Notes: generated by a model from the sequence alone, not told the origin. 22,337 nucleotides of DNA from Lachnospiraceae bacterium (GCA_900751995.1 CAADTP010000038.1:1-22337), one strand, 5' to 3'; positions 7,767 to 16,758 are shown, counted from the first letter of the stretch. A program made the numbers and translations.

Positions 7767-9374
7767 TCATATGCCGATAGAACCTGGATAACTGTTCTTT
7801 TCAGTCAGGGATACAAAGTTTTTTGGAGAGATTCCGTAATATTTCCGGAAACATTTGCTGAAATATCCGGAATCAGAAAATCCGCATAAAGAAGCTACAT
7901 TTTGAATGGAAGGGCTGTCTTCCAGAAGAAACTGTCTGGCTTTTTTCATGCGGCAGACATTGATATATGAGGTAAGTGTAACTCCGGATTCCTGACTGAA
8001 TACAGCAGAGAGATGCTGGGGATTGACAAAAAAATGGGAAGCAATGGTTTCAAGACGAAGATCCGGCTGATTAAAATTCAGACAGATATATTCCTGAACC
8101 TGGGATACAAGAGCTGACTTCCGCGGATTTTTTTCATCAGCAAGAGAATCCAGAACTGCCTTGCAGGTAGACTGGAGCAGTTGTTTTAACTGCAGGGCAC
8201 TCTGGCAGTTCTGGTAAGTATTCAGGGCGTTTTCCAGAAGAGGAAAAAGCGTTTCACGCTGACTGCACTCCGTGATAAAACCGTCAAGTACAGTAAGAAA
8301 AGCAGCAGCTACACTCCAGGTCTGCCGGATATGGATTTTTTTGGTGATGATATCGTTGAAATATTCATCAATATATTTACAGAGAGCCGGTGAATTTTGC
8401 TGGCGCAGAAAGATCAGGATATCATTATAAACCAGAGGCTTTAATGTAAAATCACCGGAATGGGACTGGGGCGTGAAATAAAGAAATCCGGAAGAAGACG
8501 CAGTTCTGTTATGAAAAACAGAAAGAGCCTCTTCATAGGAATAGCGGATTCCTTCCACGCCTTCATGAGGTGTTCCACAGCAGAAAAAAGTGGAAATCTG
8601 TGCGATATTATCATATATCCCGGCAAGTCTGAGACAGGATTGTTCCAGATCGGTAAAAGAAAAATCAGAGCTTTTTTCCATGATGATATACTGTCTCATC
8701 TGAGAATAGTCAATGTAAATAAGCTCTTTGCACACAGGCTGTAAGATTTCCCTGCATATATTTTCCAGGATGGTGTGGAGCAGAGAAAAATCACCTTTTT
8801 CATCCCATATTTCCGGATTGGCATTGTGGATCTCCATAAGAATGGTAAGATAATCGGAAGTTTTATGAATCGGAATTTTTTCCAGATCATCCGGGGAAAT
8901 GGTTGTTCCGCTGATCACCTTCTGGAAGAAATTAAGCTGCATTTGCCGTGTATACAGATCGCGGAACTGAAAATAATTATTCACATAACTGTTTCTGGAA
9001 TTTTCCTGATCGATCTCGTCACTTACTTTCTGGAGTGTCTCCATAAGCTCCCGGTGATCCAATGGCTTCAGGAGGTATCCGCGGACCTGAAGAGAGATGG
9101 CTTTTTTGGCATAGTCAAAATCTTCGTATCCTGTGGAAAGGATGAACCTGGTATGACAGTCTGTTCCAAGAGCTGCGATCATATCCAGACCGCTCATAAC
9201 CGGCATGGATATATCCACAAGGGCAATATCGGGTTTAACATTTTCAATAAGCCGGATTCCGGCCTGTCCGTTATTAGCTTCCCCTGCAATGTTATAAAGG
9301 TTTTGTTTTTCAAGAAAATTGATCAGAGATTTTCTGAAAAAAACTTCGTCGTCAATAATTACAAGTGTTTTCAC
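7767..9374 (-). CDS. AraC-type response regulator (YesN-like)
   Basis: A 535-residue regulator. The receiver domain (about 1-120) has acidic D8/D9, phospho-acceptor D54 in ALVDISMP, S80/T81 and K103 in LLKPLD. A long middle region of about 300 residues without a clear motif follows, as in YesN-type regulators. The C-terminal AraC DNA-binding domain covers about 430-527, with two helix-turn-helix units (RLETIASHFFVNPQHLSAVF and NVASLCGFSDSGYFSKCFRK). The start is GTG at 9372-9374, preceded by GAGGGGGAAA (9381-9390), one base after the kinase stop, so the pair is translationally coupled. It almost certainly receives phosphate from that kinase and likely activates the divergent ABC-GH2 operon. 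Confidence 0.93.
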   Translation of the reverse strand: MKTLVIIDDEVFFRKSLINFLEKQNLYNIAGEANNGQAGIRLIENVKPDIALVDISMPVMSGLDMIAALGTDCHTRFILSTGYEDFDYAKKAISLQVRGYLLKPLDHRELMETLQKVSDEIDQENSRNSYVNNYFQFRDLYTRQMQLNFFQKVISGTTISPDDLEKIPIHKTSDYLTILMEIHNANPEIWDEKGDFSLLHTILENICREILQPVCKELIYIDYSQMRQYIIMEKSSDFSFTDLEQSCLRLAGIYDNIAQISTFFCCGTPHEGVEGIRYSYEEALSVFHNRTASSSGFLYFTPQSHSGDFTLKPLVYNDILIFLRQQNSPALCKYIDEYFNDIITKKIHIRQTWSVAAAFLTVLDGFITECSQRETLFPLLENALNTYQNCQSALQLKQLLQSTCKAVLDSLADEKNPRKSALVSQVQEYICLNFNQPDLRLETIASHFFVNPQHLSAVFSQESGVTLTSYINVCRMKKARQFLLEDSPSIQNVASLCGFSDSGYFSKCFRKYYGISPKNFVSLTEKNSYPGSIGI

Positions 9375-9375
9375 T

Positions 9376-11181
9376 TTATATTTCCCCCTCGATCAGATTT
9401 TTGTCAGGTATTACTATGGTTACAGTGGTTCCCTTTTCAGGTGAACTTTCGATGGTAAGTCCGTAATTCTCACCGTAGAGAAGAGCAATCCTGTGGTTGA
9501 TACTTGGAAGCCCGAAAGAATGTCGGGCAGTTTTGAAGTCTCTGATAGAACGGTTAAGTTCGGCAAGTTTTTCCGGCGGGATACCGGAACCATTATCAGA
9601 AACAGAAATACAGATGGTACCATTTTTGATAGAAACAATTAAGTGAATATGGCATATCTGGCTGGTAAGTCCGTGGACAAAAATATTTTCCACAACAGGC
9701 TGTATGGTCAGCTTGGGTATCTCTGCCCCATGATCCTCCCAGGACGGCTCATAGATGATCTCGTAATCAACAAAATCCATATACCGCAGATTCTGGATAT
9801 AAAGATACTGTTCTGTAAGAAGCAGCTCCTGGCGCAGAGGAATGATAAACTGTCCCTTTGAAAGAGAGTTTCTGTAGAAAGATGACATGGCAGACACTGC
9901 TTTTACTGCGGTATCATTCATATCAATTTCTATGAGAGACTTGATGGTGTTTAAAGTATTATAAAGAAAATGGGGATTGATCTGGGACTGTAAAAGACGT
10001 ATTTCCATTTTCTGTTTGGCATTTTGTTCCTCATAGATATCGTTAAGTAATGTCTGGATCTTCTGCATCATAAGGTTAAACTGGTTATAGAGAACTGCAA
10101 GTTCATCATTTGAAGAGTAACTGGCAGAAATATTCAGCTTTCCGGCAGATGCAGATTTCATTTTTTCCACAAGTTTCTGTATAGGTGCGGTGACAGTACC
10201 TGTACATAATATGGAAAAAAATACAGATAAAATAAACACTACAATGCTGATCAGAAGAATGTTGTGCAGGATCACCATATGATCCAGAGTCAGGCTTTCC
10301 AGAGGAATCAGGTTGATCACATTCCAGTTTAGGTCAGGATAGGATTTGCAGATAAAAAGAGTGTCAGTGCCGTCTACGGAAAAAAACTGCCTGTCGGTTT
10401 CTGTCAGGGTTTTATAATTCTCTGAACTGATTTTTGTATAGGATGAGAAGTCTTTATAAATACCTCCGGATGAAGAAGAGGAAAGTATCTGTCCATTTTC
10501 ATCAGTAATATAGAAATCCCTGGAAGAGCTGTCCGGAAGGTCGCGGAATGCAGAGGAAATATTTGTTTCTCTGATCAGAAGGACCAGGGCGCCCAGATAT
10601 TTGGTGTTATCAATGTTTGTAATACTTTTTAAGGCTACAAAGGTTGGCTCCCCACTTATCTGGAAGGGTCCGAGAAACTGAAAGGCCAGATTAGTCTGAA
10701 GGCTGTCAAGGACTTCGGGACCTAAAATGGAATCAAGCTGATCTGTTTCTGTGGTACTGCTGTGAAACCAGTGGTTTTCTGTATCCAGGATATCCCAGGC
10801 ATAGATGTTTTTGTGAAGTCCGATGATACGCTGGGCCTGGTCTGTAAGCTCGGAATTTACCAGAAAATGTTCCAGTGTGTTTTCGGGAACTGTGGGATTT
10901 TCTTTTAAAACATCGGCGATATTGCTGTTGATGGAAAGGGTGATGGCATAGTTTGATATATTATCGATCTTTTCTCCAAGGTTGCTGGTGATCAGGGATA
11001 GCTGCTGCTGACTGGAAAGTGCGGCACGCTTGATCAGTACTTTTTTGGATGCAGTATAAAAAAACACGGAAGTAAGCATGAGTATCAGAGAACTGAGCAG
11101 CAGATATGTAATAAAAAGCCTGCGTTTCAGACTGATTCCTAAAAATAAGTGAAACACCTTTTTTTTCAGATTTTCTATCAT
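9376..11181 (-). CDS. Sensor histidine kinase (YesM-like)
   Basis: A 601-residue membrane kinase of the LytS/YesM type. One membrane helix lies near residues 20-42, an extracellular sensor region of about 250 residues follows, then a second helix near 300-325 and a HAMP linker (TAPIQKLVEKMKSASAG onward). The His_kinase segment reads LQSQINPHFLYNTLNTIKSL with phospho-acceptor H404. The HATPase domain has the N-box around N499 (PVVENIFVHG) and the G1 box SDNGSGIPPE. The ATG at 11179-11181 follows GAGGGGGG. The large extracytoplasmic domain suggests direct sensing of an external compound, probably the sugar taken up by the neighbouring transporter. The ligand cannot be told from sequence. Confidence 0.94.
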   Translation of the reverse strand: MIENLKKKVFHLFLGISLKRRLFITYLLLSSLILMLTSVFFYTASKKVLIKRAALSSQQQLSLITSNLGEKIDNISNYAITLSINSNIADVLKENPTVPENTLEHFLVNSELTDQAQRIIGLHKNIYAWDILDTENHWFHSSTTETDQLDSILGPEVLDSLQTNLAFQFLGPFQISGEPTFVALKSITNIDNTKYLGALVLLIRETNISSAFRDLPDSSSRDFYITDENGQILSSSSSGGIYKDFSSYTKISSENYKTLTETDRQFFSVDGTDTLFICKSYPDLNWNVINLIPLESLTLDHMVILHNILLISIVVFILSVFFSILCTGTVTAPIQKLVEKMKSASAGKLNISASYSSNDELAVLYNQFNLMMQKIQTLLNDIYEEQNAKQKMEIRLLQSQINPHFLYNTLNTIKSLIEIDMNDTAVKAVSAMSSFYRNSLSKGQFIIPLRQELLLTEQYLYIQNLRYMDFVDYEIIYEPSWEDHGAEIPKLTIQPVVENIFVHGLTSQICHIHLIVSIKNGTICISVSDNGSGIPPEKLAELNRSIRDFKTARHSFGLPSINHRIALLYGENYGLTIESSPEKGTTVTIVIPDKNLIEGEI

Positions 11182-11210
11182 GGAATCCCCCCTCTGGTTT
11201 TATTGGCTAC

Positions 11211-11239
11211 ATTATATAATAAGGGAAAAATTCTCACAA
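11211..11239 (-). promoter_or_regulatory. Promoter of the kinase-regulator operon
   Basis: On the minus strand: TTGTGA (11234-11239), a 17-bp spacer and TATAAT (11211-11216). This strong promoter suggests steady expression of the two sensor genes. Confidence 0.7.
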
Positions 11240-11260
11240 GTGTGGGGGAAAGATTGGAGA

Positions 11261-11319
11261 AAATATTCCAGGTACAGCGAAGATTTTCCATGTATTTTTC
11301 CGGACGGATTTAATATAAT
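11261..11319 (+). promoter_or_regulatory. Promoter of the ABC-GH2 operon with 20-bp direct repeat
   Basis: A perfect -10 TATAAT (11314-11319) has only a poor -35, TGTATT (11291-11296), 17 bp upstream. Two copies of a 14-bp element, 11261-11274 and 11281-11294, agree at 11 of 14 positions (core ATTCCA/TTTCCA then GTA) and are exactly 20 bp apart. Direct half-sites on the same face of the helix next to a weak -35 are the classic arrangement for AraC-type activators, so these are the likely sites of the divergent response regulator. Confidence 0.65.
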
Positions 11320-11393
11320 GGTCTCATCGATAAGGAAAGCGGAACAAAATATTCAATCCGGATGAATAGAAATGTACCAAAAGGAGGACGAAA

Positions 11394-12701
11394 ATGAAAT
11401 TAAAAAAAGTGATGGCTGCTACACTTGCCACAATGATGTGTCTCTCTTCATTCAGCATGATGAATGTGTGGGCAGATAAAAAAGAGGATTCCGAACCACT
11501 TGTGATCAATTATATCAGTGCCAGGGGCGAAACAGATGCGGCACTGAAAACATTGAAGAAGCTTGCAGAAGATTATAAAAAAGATCACCCGGATTTTGAA
11601 TTCAATGTAGAGTCTATTGCAGACAGAGAAACATATCTTCAGAAGATCAAGATCCTTGCATCCAGCAATGAACTGCCGGACTGGTTTGACGCAGATCCGG
11701 AGGCATTTTTTGAAGGACTTTGCAAAAAGGATCTGATCTACAGTGTGGATGACCTTTATGATGAACTGGGTATCAAAGACAAGTTCTTTGATATTGCACT
11801 GAATTATCCGAAACTCAGTGACGGAAGCAATTACCTTATGACCTGGCAGGGAAATGTAGAGTATTTCTGGTATCACAAAGACATGTTTGAAAAAGCCGGA
11901 ATTACTGAAACACCTCAGACACTGGAAGACCTCCTGGATGTGTGCAAGAAGCTGAAAGATGCGGGAATGACCCCGATATCCGCAGGAAATTACGACATGA
12001 TCATGCGTTATCCTGCATTTAAGGCTTTCAGACTGGAAGGAAATGACTTCATTGACAATGCAAGAATGGGAAAAGAAAAATTTAATTCTGAGACAGGTAT
12101 CGCAACAGCCCAGTATACACAGGATATAGCCCAGTATTTCAGTGAAGGATGGACAAGTTCAGATACTACCGCACAGATGGATCTGTTTCTGAACAGTGGT
12201 GCGGCAATGTTATACACCGGAACATGGGATACACCGGATCTTGTAGATGATGAGGGAAATCTTAAAGATGACATTTCCATGTTCAAACTTCCTGTAGACA
12301 GCGAAGGAACCGCTACAGGAGAAAATGATTACTATGCGAATTGTGGAATCGGAACTGCCATTCTCAAGGATTCCATGAGTGATGAGATGAAAGATTTCAT
12401 CAGTTATGTATGGGATAATTTTGCTGATACGGCAATGTATGAGTTCAATATGCTTCCATCCATGATGCCAAGTGATTCGGAGAAGCTTCCGGAGCTTACA
12501 CAGCAGATTTTAAGTGATCTTGAGAACTGCGGCACTTTTGCCCAGTGCTGGGATGTTCGTCTGGATCCTTCTACAAACGAGGTTTACAGAAAAGAGTTGG
12601 CAAGCCTTGGAATGGGAGAATCAACTCCTGAAGAGTTCTGCGAAAACATGGACAAAGCTGTAGAACAGTATGCATCTGATTATTTTGACACTGAAGAATA
12701 A
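11394..12701 (+). CDS. Extracellular sugar-binding protein of ABC transporter
   Basis: A 435-residue family 1 solute-binding protein, the first gene of the ABC-GH2 operon. The N terminus is a signal peptide (basic MKLKK, hydrophobic stretch to about residue 23) with a plausible signal peptidase I site VWA at 25-27. The mature protein shows the usual features of oligosaccharide-binding proteins, such as LKKLAEDYKKDHPDFEFNVE and ASSNELPDWFDADPEA. The only cysteine in the signal region is C16 in TMMCLS, which is not a good lipobox; most binding proteins of this type in Gram-positive bacteria are lipoproteins. The ATG follows AAGGAGGACG. It delivers substrate to the two permeases downstream. The sugar is not identifiable. 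Confidence 0.93.
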   Translation: MKLKKVMAATLATMMCLSSFSMMNVWADKKEDSEPLVINYISARGETDAALKTLKKLAEDYKKDHPDFEFNVESIADRETYLQKIKILASSNELPDWFDADPEAFFEGLCKKDLIYSVDDLYDELGIKDKFFDIALNYPKLSDGSNYLMTWQGNVEYFWYHKDMFEKAGITETPQTLEDLLDVCKKLKDAGMTPISAGNYDMIMRYPAFKAFRLEGNDFIDNARMGKEKFNSETGIATAQYTQDIAQYFSEGWTSSDTTAQMDLFLNSGAAMLYTGTWDTPDLVDDEGNLKDDISMFKLPVDSEGTATGENDYYANCGIGTAILKDSMSDEMKDFISYVWDNFADTAMYEFNMLPSMMPSDSEKLPELTQQILSDLENCGTFAQCWDVRLDPSTNEVYRKELASLGMGESTPEEFCENMDKAVEQYASDYFDTEE

Positions 12702-12709
12702 CTGAGAGA

Positions 12710-12745
12710 ATACGCAGATGCGGAATTTTATCTGCATCTGCGTAT
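12710..12745 (+). repeat. Intra-operon hairpin between binding protein and permease genes
   Basis: Perfect 12-bp arms, ATACGCAGATGC (12710-12721) and GCATCTGCGTAT (12734-12745), enclose a 12-nt loop. No T run follows; the ribosome binding site of the next gene begins at once. This suits an mRNA-protecting stem that leaves more binding-protein transcript than permease transcript, as at malE-malF in E. coli. Confidence 0.8.
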
Positions 12746-12760
12746 GAAAGGGGAGAGGAT

Positions 12761-13633
12761 ATGAAGCCCAGAAATAAAATCCAGCCTTTACCGTTTGTTC
12801 TTCCTGCACTGTTCGTATATATTCTTACTGTTATCATCCCAATTCTGTGGTCAATGGGTTACAGCCTTTTTTCCTGGAATGGAATCGGTGATATGAAGTT
12901 TATCGGACTGGAAAATTATGTGAGGATGTTTCAGGATGAGACATTTCGTGAGGCTGTTGTAAATAATCTTAAATTTGTTGTATTGGGAAGTTTGTTCCAG
13001 TTATGTGCAGGACTGATCCTGGCAATTTTGCTTACACATATTTCCAAAGGTGGAAATATTCTGCGGGTTATTTATTTTATTCCATGTATCATTTCATCTA
13101 TGGCGATCTGCCAGATTTTTTCCAAAATGCTTTCTGTCCAGCCCCAGGGCCTGGTTTGCTATGTGATGGAAAAACTGGGAATGGAACCTATCGCTTTGCT
13201 GGCAAATTCCCATACAGCGCTGATTACCATAACCCTGATCGATGGATATAAATACTGTGGTCTGTACATGATCATTTTTTATTCCGCATTTGTATCCATA
13301 TCAAAGGATGTGATCGAGGCATCTACAATGGATGGCTGCAATGTTTTTCAACAGTATCGTTACATAAAGCTTCCACTGGTGAAAAATATATTCAGCATTG
13401 TCATTGTAATGCTTGTAAATGGTTGTCTGAAAACCTTTGATGTATTCTATATTCTTGACAATAAATCCAGATCAACAGAGATGGTGGCAACTTATATGTA
13501 TAAAACCGCTTTTAATTCGGCTGACTTTGGCTATGGAAGTACATTGTCCGTTTTTCTGGTCATTGAATGTCTGGTAGCAGTAGGGATTATACAGAAATGC
13601 CTGGGATCGGCGAAAGGAGATGGGTCAGAATGA
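12761..13633 (+). CDS. ABC sugar permease, MalF/UgpA type
   Basis: A 290-residue inner-membrane permease with about six transmembrane helices, the length of typical carbohydrate uptake permeases of the CUT1 group. The cytoplasmic EAA loop that docks on the ATPase reads EASTMDGCNVFQQYRYIKL at about 186-204. The N terminus LPFVLPALFVYILTVIIP is the usual first helix. The ATG follows GGGGAGAGG. It pairs with the next permease, whose start codon overlaps this stop by four bases (ATGA), so the two are translationally coupled and likely made in equal amounts. Confidence 0.94.
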   Translation: MKPRNKIQPLPFVLPALFVYILTVIIPILWSMGYSLFSWNGIGDMKFIGLENYVRMFQDETFREAVVNNLKFVVLGSLFQLCAGLILAILLTHISKGGNILRVIYFIPCIISSMAICQIFSKMLSVQPQGLVCYVMEKLGMEPIALLANSHTALITITLIDGYKYCGLYMIIFYSAFVSISKDVIEASTMDGCNVFQQYRYIKLPLVKNIFSIVIVMLVNGCLKTFDVFYILDNKSRSTEMVATYMYKTAFNSADFGYGSTLSVFLVIECLVAVGIIQKCLGSAKGDGSE

Positions 13634-14472
13634 TAAAATCAAGAAAAAATATACCTATTCGTGCTGTGTTCTATGTAGTGATCCTTATTTTTGTCATGAT
13701 ACAGGTCTACCCTATTTTCTGGGTTATCTGCTCCAGTCTGAAAACACCGGATGAAATGACATATACTGCACAGTATGCCCTGCCATCAGGATTTTATCTT
13801 GGAAACTATATCAGCGCACTGACGATCTCATCCATTCCAAGATATTTTCTTAACAGTACGGTTGTGGCAGTTCTCACACTTCTTGGCATCGTAGTCCTGG
13901 GATGCCCGGTTGCATTTGTGATCAGCAAGGTAAAGGTAAAATATGCCAATGCACTGATGGCATTTTTCCTGTTTGGAATGATGGTGCCTATTTTTTCCTG
14001 CCTTATACCCATGTTCCAGATTTATAACAGGATCGGACTGAGAAATACATACTGGGCACTGGTGCTTCCGCAGATCGGGTTCGGACTTCCAATGTGTATC
14101 TATCTTTACACCGGATTTTTTAAATTTATGCCGGATTCTCTTCTGGAAGCAGCAGTTATTGACGGTGCCACAATGGGAACCACATTCCGCAAGATCGTGG
14201 TACCTATGGCTAAAAATACTACAATGACAGTTCTTACATACAATTTTGTTTTTGTATGGAACGAATTTACATATGCCAATACATTTATCTCATCTTCTGA
14301 TATGAAAACTCTGCCAATTGGCCTGAATGACTTTGTGGGGCAGTTCGGAAGAGTGGACTGGGGAAGTACATTTGCGGCGATCGTAATATCGATCCTGCCT
14401 ACACTGATCGTGTATTTTATTCTTAACAAAAACATAATCGAAGGTATGGCTGCAGGTGCGGTCAAGAGTTAG
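13630..14472 (+). CDS. ABC sugar permease, MalG/UgpE type
   Basis: A 280-residue permease with six predicted helices, the second half of the membrane channel. The EAA loop is EAAVIDGATMGTTFRKIVVP at 173-192. The N-terminal block IFWVICSSLKTPDEM and the periplasmic NYISAL stretch are typical of MalG-type partners. I start at the ATG at 13630, which overlaps the previous stop and follows AAAGGAGATGGG; an upstream in-frame ATG at 13567 lies deep inside the previous gene. No ATP-binding subunit is encoded in the operon, so the transporter must use an ATPase encoded elsewhere, as with the shared MsmK/MsiK proteins of other Gram-positive bacteria. Confidence 0.94.
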   Translation: MIKSRKNIPIRAVFYVVILIFVMIQVYPIFWVICSSLKTPDEMTYTAQYALPSGFYLGNYISALTISSIPRYFLNSTVVAVLTLLGIVVLGCPVAFVISKVKVKYANALMAFFLFGMMVPIFSCLIPMFQIYNRIGLRNTYWALVLPQIGFGLPMCIYLYTGFFKFMPDSLLEAAVIDGATMGTTFRKIVVPMAKNTTMTVLTYNFVFVWNEFTYANTFISSSDMKTLPIGLNDFVGQFGRVDWGSTFAAIVISILPTLIVYFILNKNIIEGMAAGAVKS

Positions 14473-14481
14473 GAGGCTGAA

Positions 14482-16650
14482 ATGGAAACAAGGATTGAAT
14501 TGAAACAAGGATGGAAAATTTTGCAGGATGTTCATGATACAGGGGAAAAGACCGGGCTTTATGCTGCCAGGGAAGCGGATACTTCCGTAGGTTCCCAGGT
14601 GTCTGAATGGGAGGAACTGGAGGAACTGAAACATCTGCAGCTTATCTATGCCAGACAGCCATATTTCGGGCGTGAACTGAGATATTTCAATCAGGCGCCC
14701 TGGTGGTACAAAACAGAGTTTGAAGTTCCGGATCAGAAAGTTACGGATGCTGTCCTTAAATTTACCAATGTTGATTATTATGGAAAAGTATGGATTAACG
14801 GAGAATTTCTTGGAGAGCATGAAGGATATTCCGCTCCATTTTCCTTTAATGTAAAAGATAAGCTTGTTTTTGGAGAGAAAAATTATCTCATTGTAAAGGT
14901 AAGTTCTCCATGGGATGATGAGGTGGAGCTGGATGCACAGGATTCCAGAACCCACCTGGTAAAAAGAAATATGGTAAAAGGTACCTACGAACATTCTGAT
15001 ACATTTATCCAGAGAGATGTAAATCCTGTAGGAATCTACGGAAAAGTGGAACTGATCCTGACAGAAGAAGGTGTTCTGGAAGATCAGACAGATCTGAAGT
15101 ATGAACTGGATCCGGATGTAAGGAAAGCAGACGTATATGTGGAAACTGAAGCGCGAGGTCTGAAATCCGGGGAGACATATGATTTTAATGTAAAGATCCG
15201 GGAAAAAGAGTCCGGTCTTATAAAGGCAGAAAAAACTGTTCAGATAATGGCAGAGAAAGCAGAGACAGGTTTTAAATGTGAGCTTAAAGTGGAAGATGTC
15301 AGACTGTGGTCCACATGGGATCATGGTTATCCCTGGATGTATCAGGCAGAACTTACGTTAAGCAGGGGAAAAGACATACTGAGCAGCAGAACAACGAATT
15401 TTGCTTTTCGGGACATTCAGATTGAGCGTAATGAAAAAATAACAAGATTCTGGCTTAATAACAGGAAACTGTATATAAGAGGAACCTCTTATTTTCCGGA
15501 TTGTTATATTTCTGCAATGACAAAGGAACGGTACCTGAGAGATCTTCTTAATGTAAAGGCGGCAGGTTTTAATCTGGTACGAGTACATGTCCACACAGAG
15601 CAGGAAGTTTTTTATGATCTGTGTGACGAGCTGGGAATTGCAGTTTTTCAGGATTCGGAGTACAACTGGACGCATCCTTCAACAGATGAATGGGCGCAGA
15701 GATTTGCAGATGTTTACAGAGAAAATGTGAAACTTCTGAAGCATCATCCGTCTCTGATCTGCTGGATCATTATGAATGAACCGGGATGTATTGATCCGGA
15801 TGGAAATGTGAGAAGGAGATTTATGGAGGAAAATCCGGGACCTGCTTTGTACAGGGAAGTACAGAAGATGGATCCGGGCAGACCGATCATCAAGGGTTCT
15901 TTCTGCGAAGACGATCTGCTTAGCGGGGACAGCCATAATTATCTGGGTTCTTTATGCGGTGGAGAATATGCAGATATTTATGAGCAGACAGAAAAGCTGA
16001 ATACAGAGTACGGATTTGATGCACCGGGCAGCAGTGAAAATCTGAAAACTGTTCCGGCGGTATATCATCGTCTGGAAAAACTGGTGGATGATATCCCGAA
16101 GATCCAGGAATATCAGTATAAGCTTCTGAAATATTATACAGAGCATTACAGGATCCAGAAATATGAACCTTGCTCAGGATATATACAGTTTATGTTTATC
16201 GATCTGTGTCCTCAGAGCTTCTACGGATTATATGACTGGTGGGGAATTCCCAAAAAGGGTCTTCAGGCTATACTGGAAAGCAACGCACCAGTGGGTGCTT
16301 TTGCAAAGCACAAAGATTATCTGGACAGTCTGTATATTGTAAATGATACAGATGGAGCTCTGGGAGAGTGTGAACTTACATGGATCATTACAGAAACATT
16401 GAACGGAGAACTGGTGGAAAAGGGAAGTGTTAAAGCAGAAGTTCCGGCAGACAGCCGTGTCATGGTAAAAACCTTTGAGAAAGAATACGGAAAAGGCAAG
16501 AAGTGGAACCTTACACTAATTCTTTCTGATAATAGCGGTAAATGTATGGCAAAGAATACCTATCAGGATATCTGTACTTTGCTTTCAAGAGTTGATGGGC
16601 ATCCGGACCGTATGAGCCATGAGTTTGGAATGAGACTCTACTGGGCCTGA
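14482..16650 (+). CDS. Glycoside hydrolase family 2 protein, beta-glycosidase
   Basis: A 722-residue cytoplasmic enzyme without a signal peptide. The order is an N-terminal jelly-roll domain (about 1-170, with VDYYGKVWINGEFLGEHEGY), an Ig-like domain (about 190-310), a TIM barrel (about 312-600) and a C-terminal beta domain. The acid/base is E433 in IIMNEPG and the nucleophile is probably E509 in NTEYGFD; their spacing of 76 residues is normal for GH2. The segment FYDLCDELGIAVFQDSEYNW resembles GH2 beta-mannosidase-like proteins as much as beta-galactosidases or beta-glucuronidases, so substrate is open. AGGAGG precedes the ATG, 9 bp after the permease stop. It likely cleaves the sugar imported by the preceding genes. 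Confidence 0.9.
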   Translation: METRIELKQGWKILQDVHDTGEKTGLYAAREADTSVGSQVSEWEELEELKHLQLIYARQPYFGRELRYFNQAPWWYKTEFEVPDQKVTDAVLKFTNVDYYGKVWINGEFLGEHEGYSAPFSFNVKDKLVFGEKNYLIVKVSSPWDDEVELDAQDSRTHLVKRNMVKGTYEHSDTFIQRDVNPVGIYGKVELILTEEGVLEDQTDLKYELDPDVRKADVYVETEARGLKSGETYDFNVKIREKESGLIKAEKTVQIMAEKAETGFKCELKVEDVRLWSTWDHGYPWMYQAELTLSRGKDILSSRTTNFAFRDIQIERNEKITRFWLNNRKLYIRGTSYFPDCYISAMTKERYLRDLLNVKAAGFNLVRVHVHTEQEVFYDLCDELGIAVFQDSEYNWTHPSTDEWAQRFADVYRENVKLLKHHPSLICWIIMNEPGCIDPDGNVRRRFMEENPGPALYREVQKMDPGRPIIKGSFCEDDLLSGDSHNYLGSLCGGEYADIYEQTEKLNTEYGFDAPGSSENLKTVPAVYHRLEKLVDDIPKIQEYQYKLLKYYTEHYRIQKYEPCSGYIQFMFIDLCPQSFYGLYDWWGIPKKGLQAILESNAPVGAFAKHKDYLDSLYIVNDTDGALGECELTWIITETLNGELVEKGSVKAEVPADSRVMVKTFEKEYGKGKKWNLTLILSDNSGKCMAKNTYQDICTLLSRVDGHPDRMSHEFGMRLYWA

Positions 16651-16670
16651 GCTATCTGCAGCTCACAGGC
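16645..16670 (+). terminator. Possible weak terminator of the ABC-GH2 operon
   Basis: GAGCT (16649-16653) pairs with AGCTC (16660-16664), and after a 2-nt bulge GCCT pairs with AGGC, giving a 9-bp stem overlapping the GH2 stop codon. The downstream T content is low (ACTTTCATCCTT), so termination may be incomplete. Confidence 0.4.
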
Positions 16671-16685
16671 ACTTTCATCCTTGAC

Positions 16686-16714
16686 TTGTGTCAAAAATCA
16701 CAACATGTTATACT
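16686..16714 (+). promoter_or_regulatory. Promoter of the 83-residue protein gene
   Basis: TTGTGT (16686-16691), a 17-bp spacer and TATACT (16709-16714) preceded by TGT, an extended -10. An overlapping TTGACT starts at 16681 but is 22 bp from the -10. Confidence 0.6.
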
Positions 16715-16758
16715 TTGTGTATAAAGGAAGATTTTAGGCGTGGAAGGAGCGATATTAT

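Noticed and set aside
14290..15324. A 344-codon minus-strand ORF
   Set aside because: It is opposite the second permease and the GH2 gene, with no credible start or domain.
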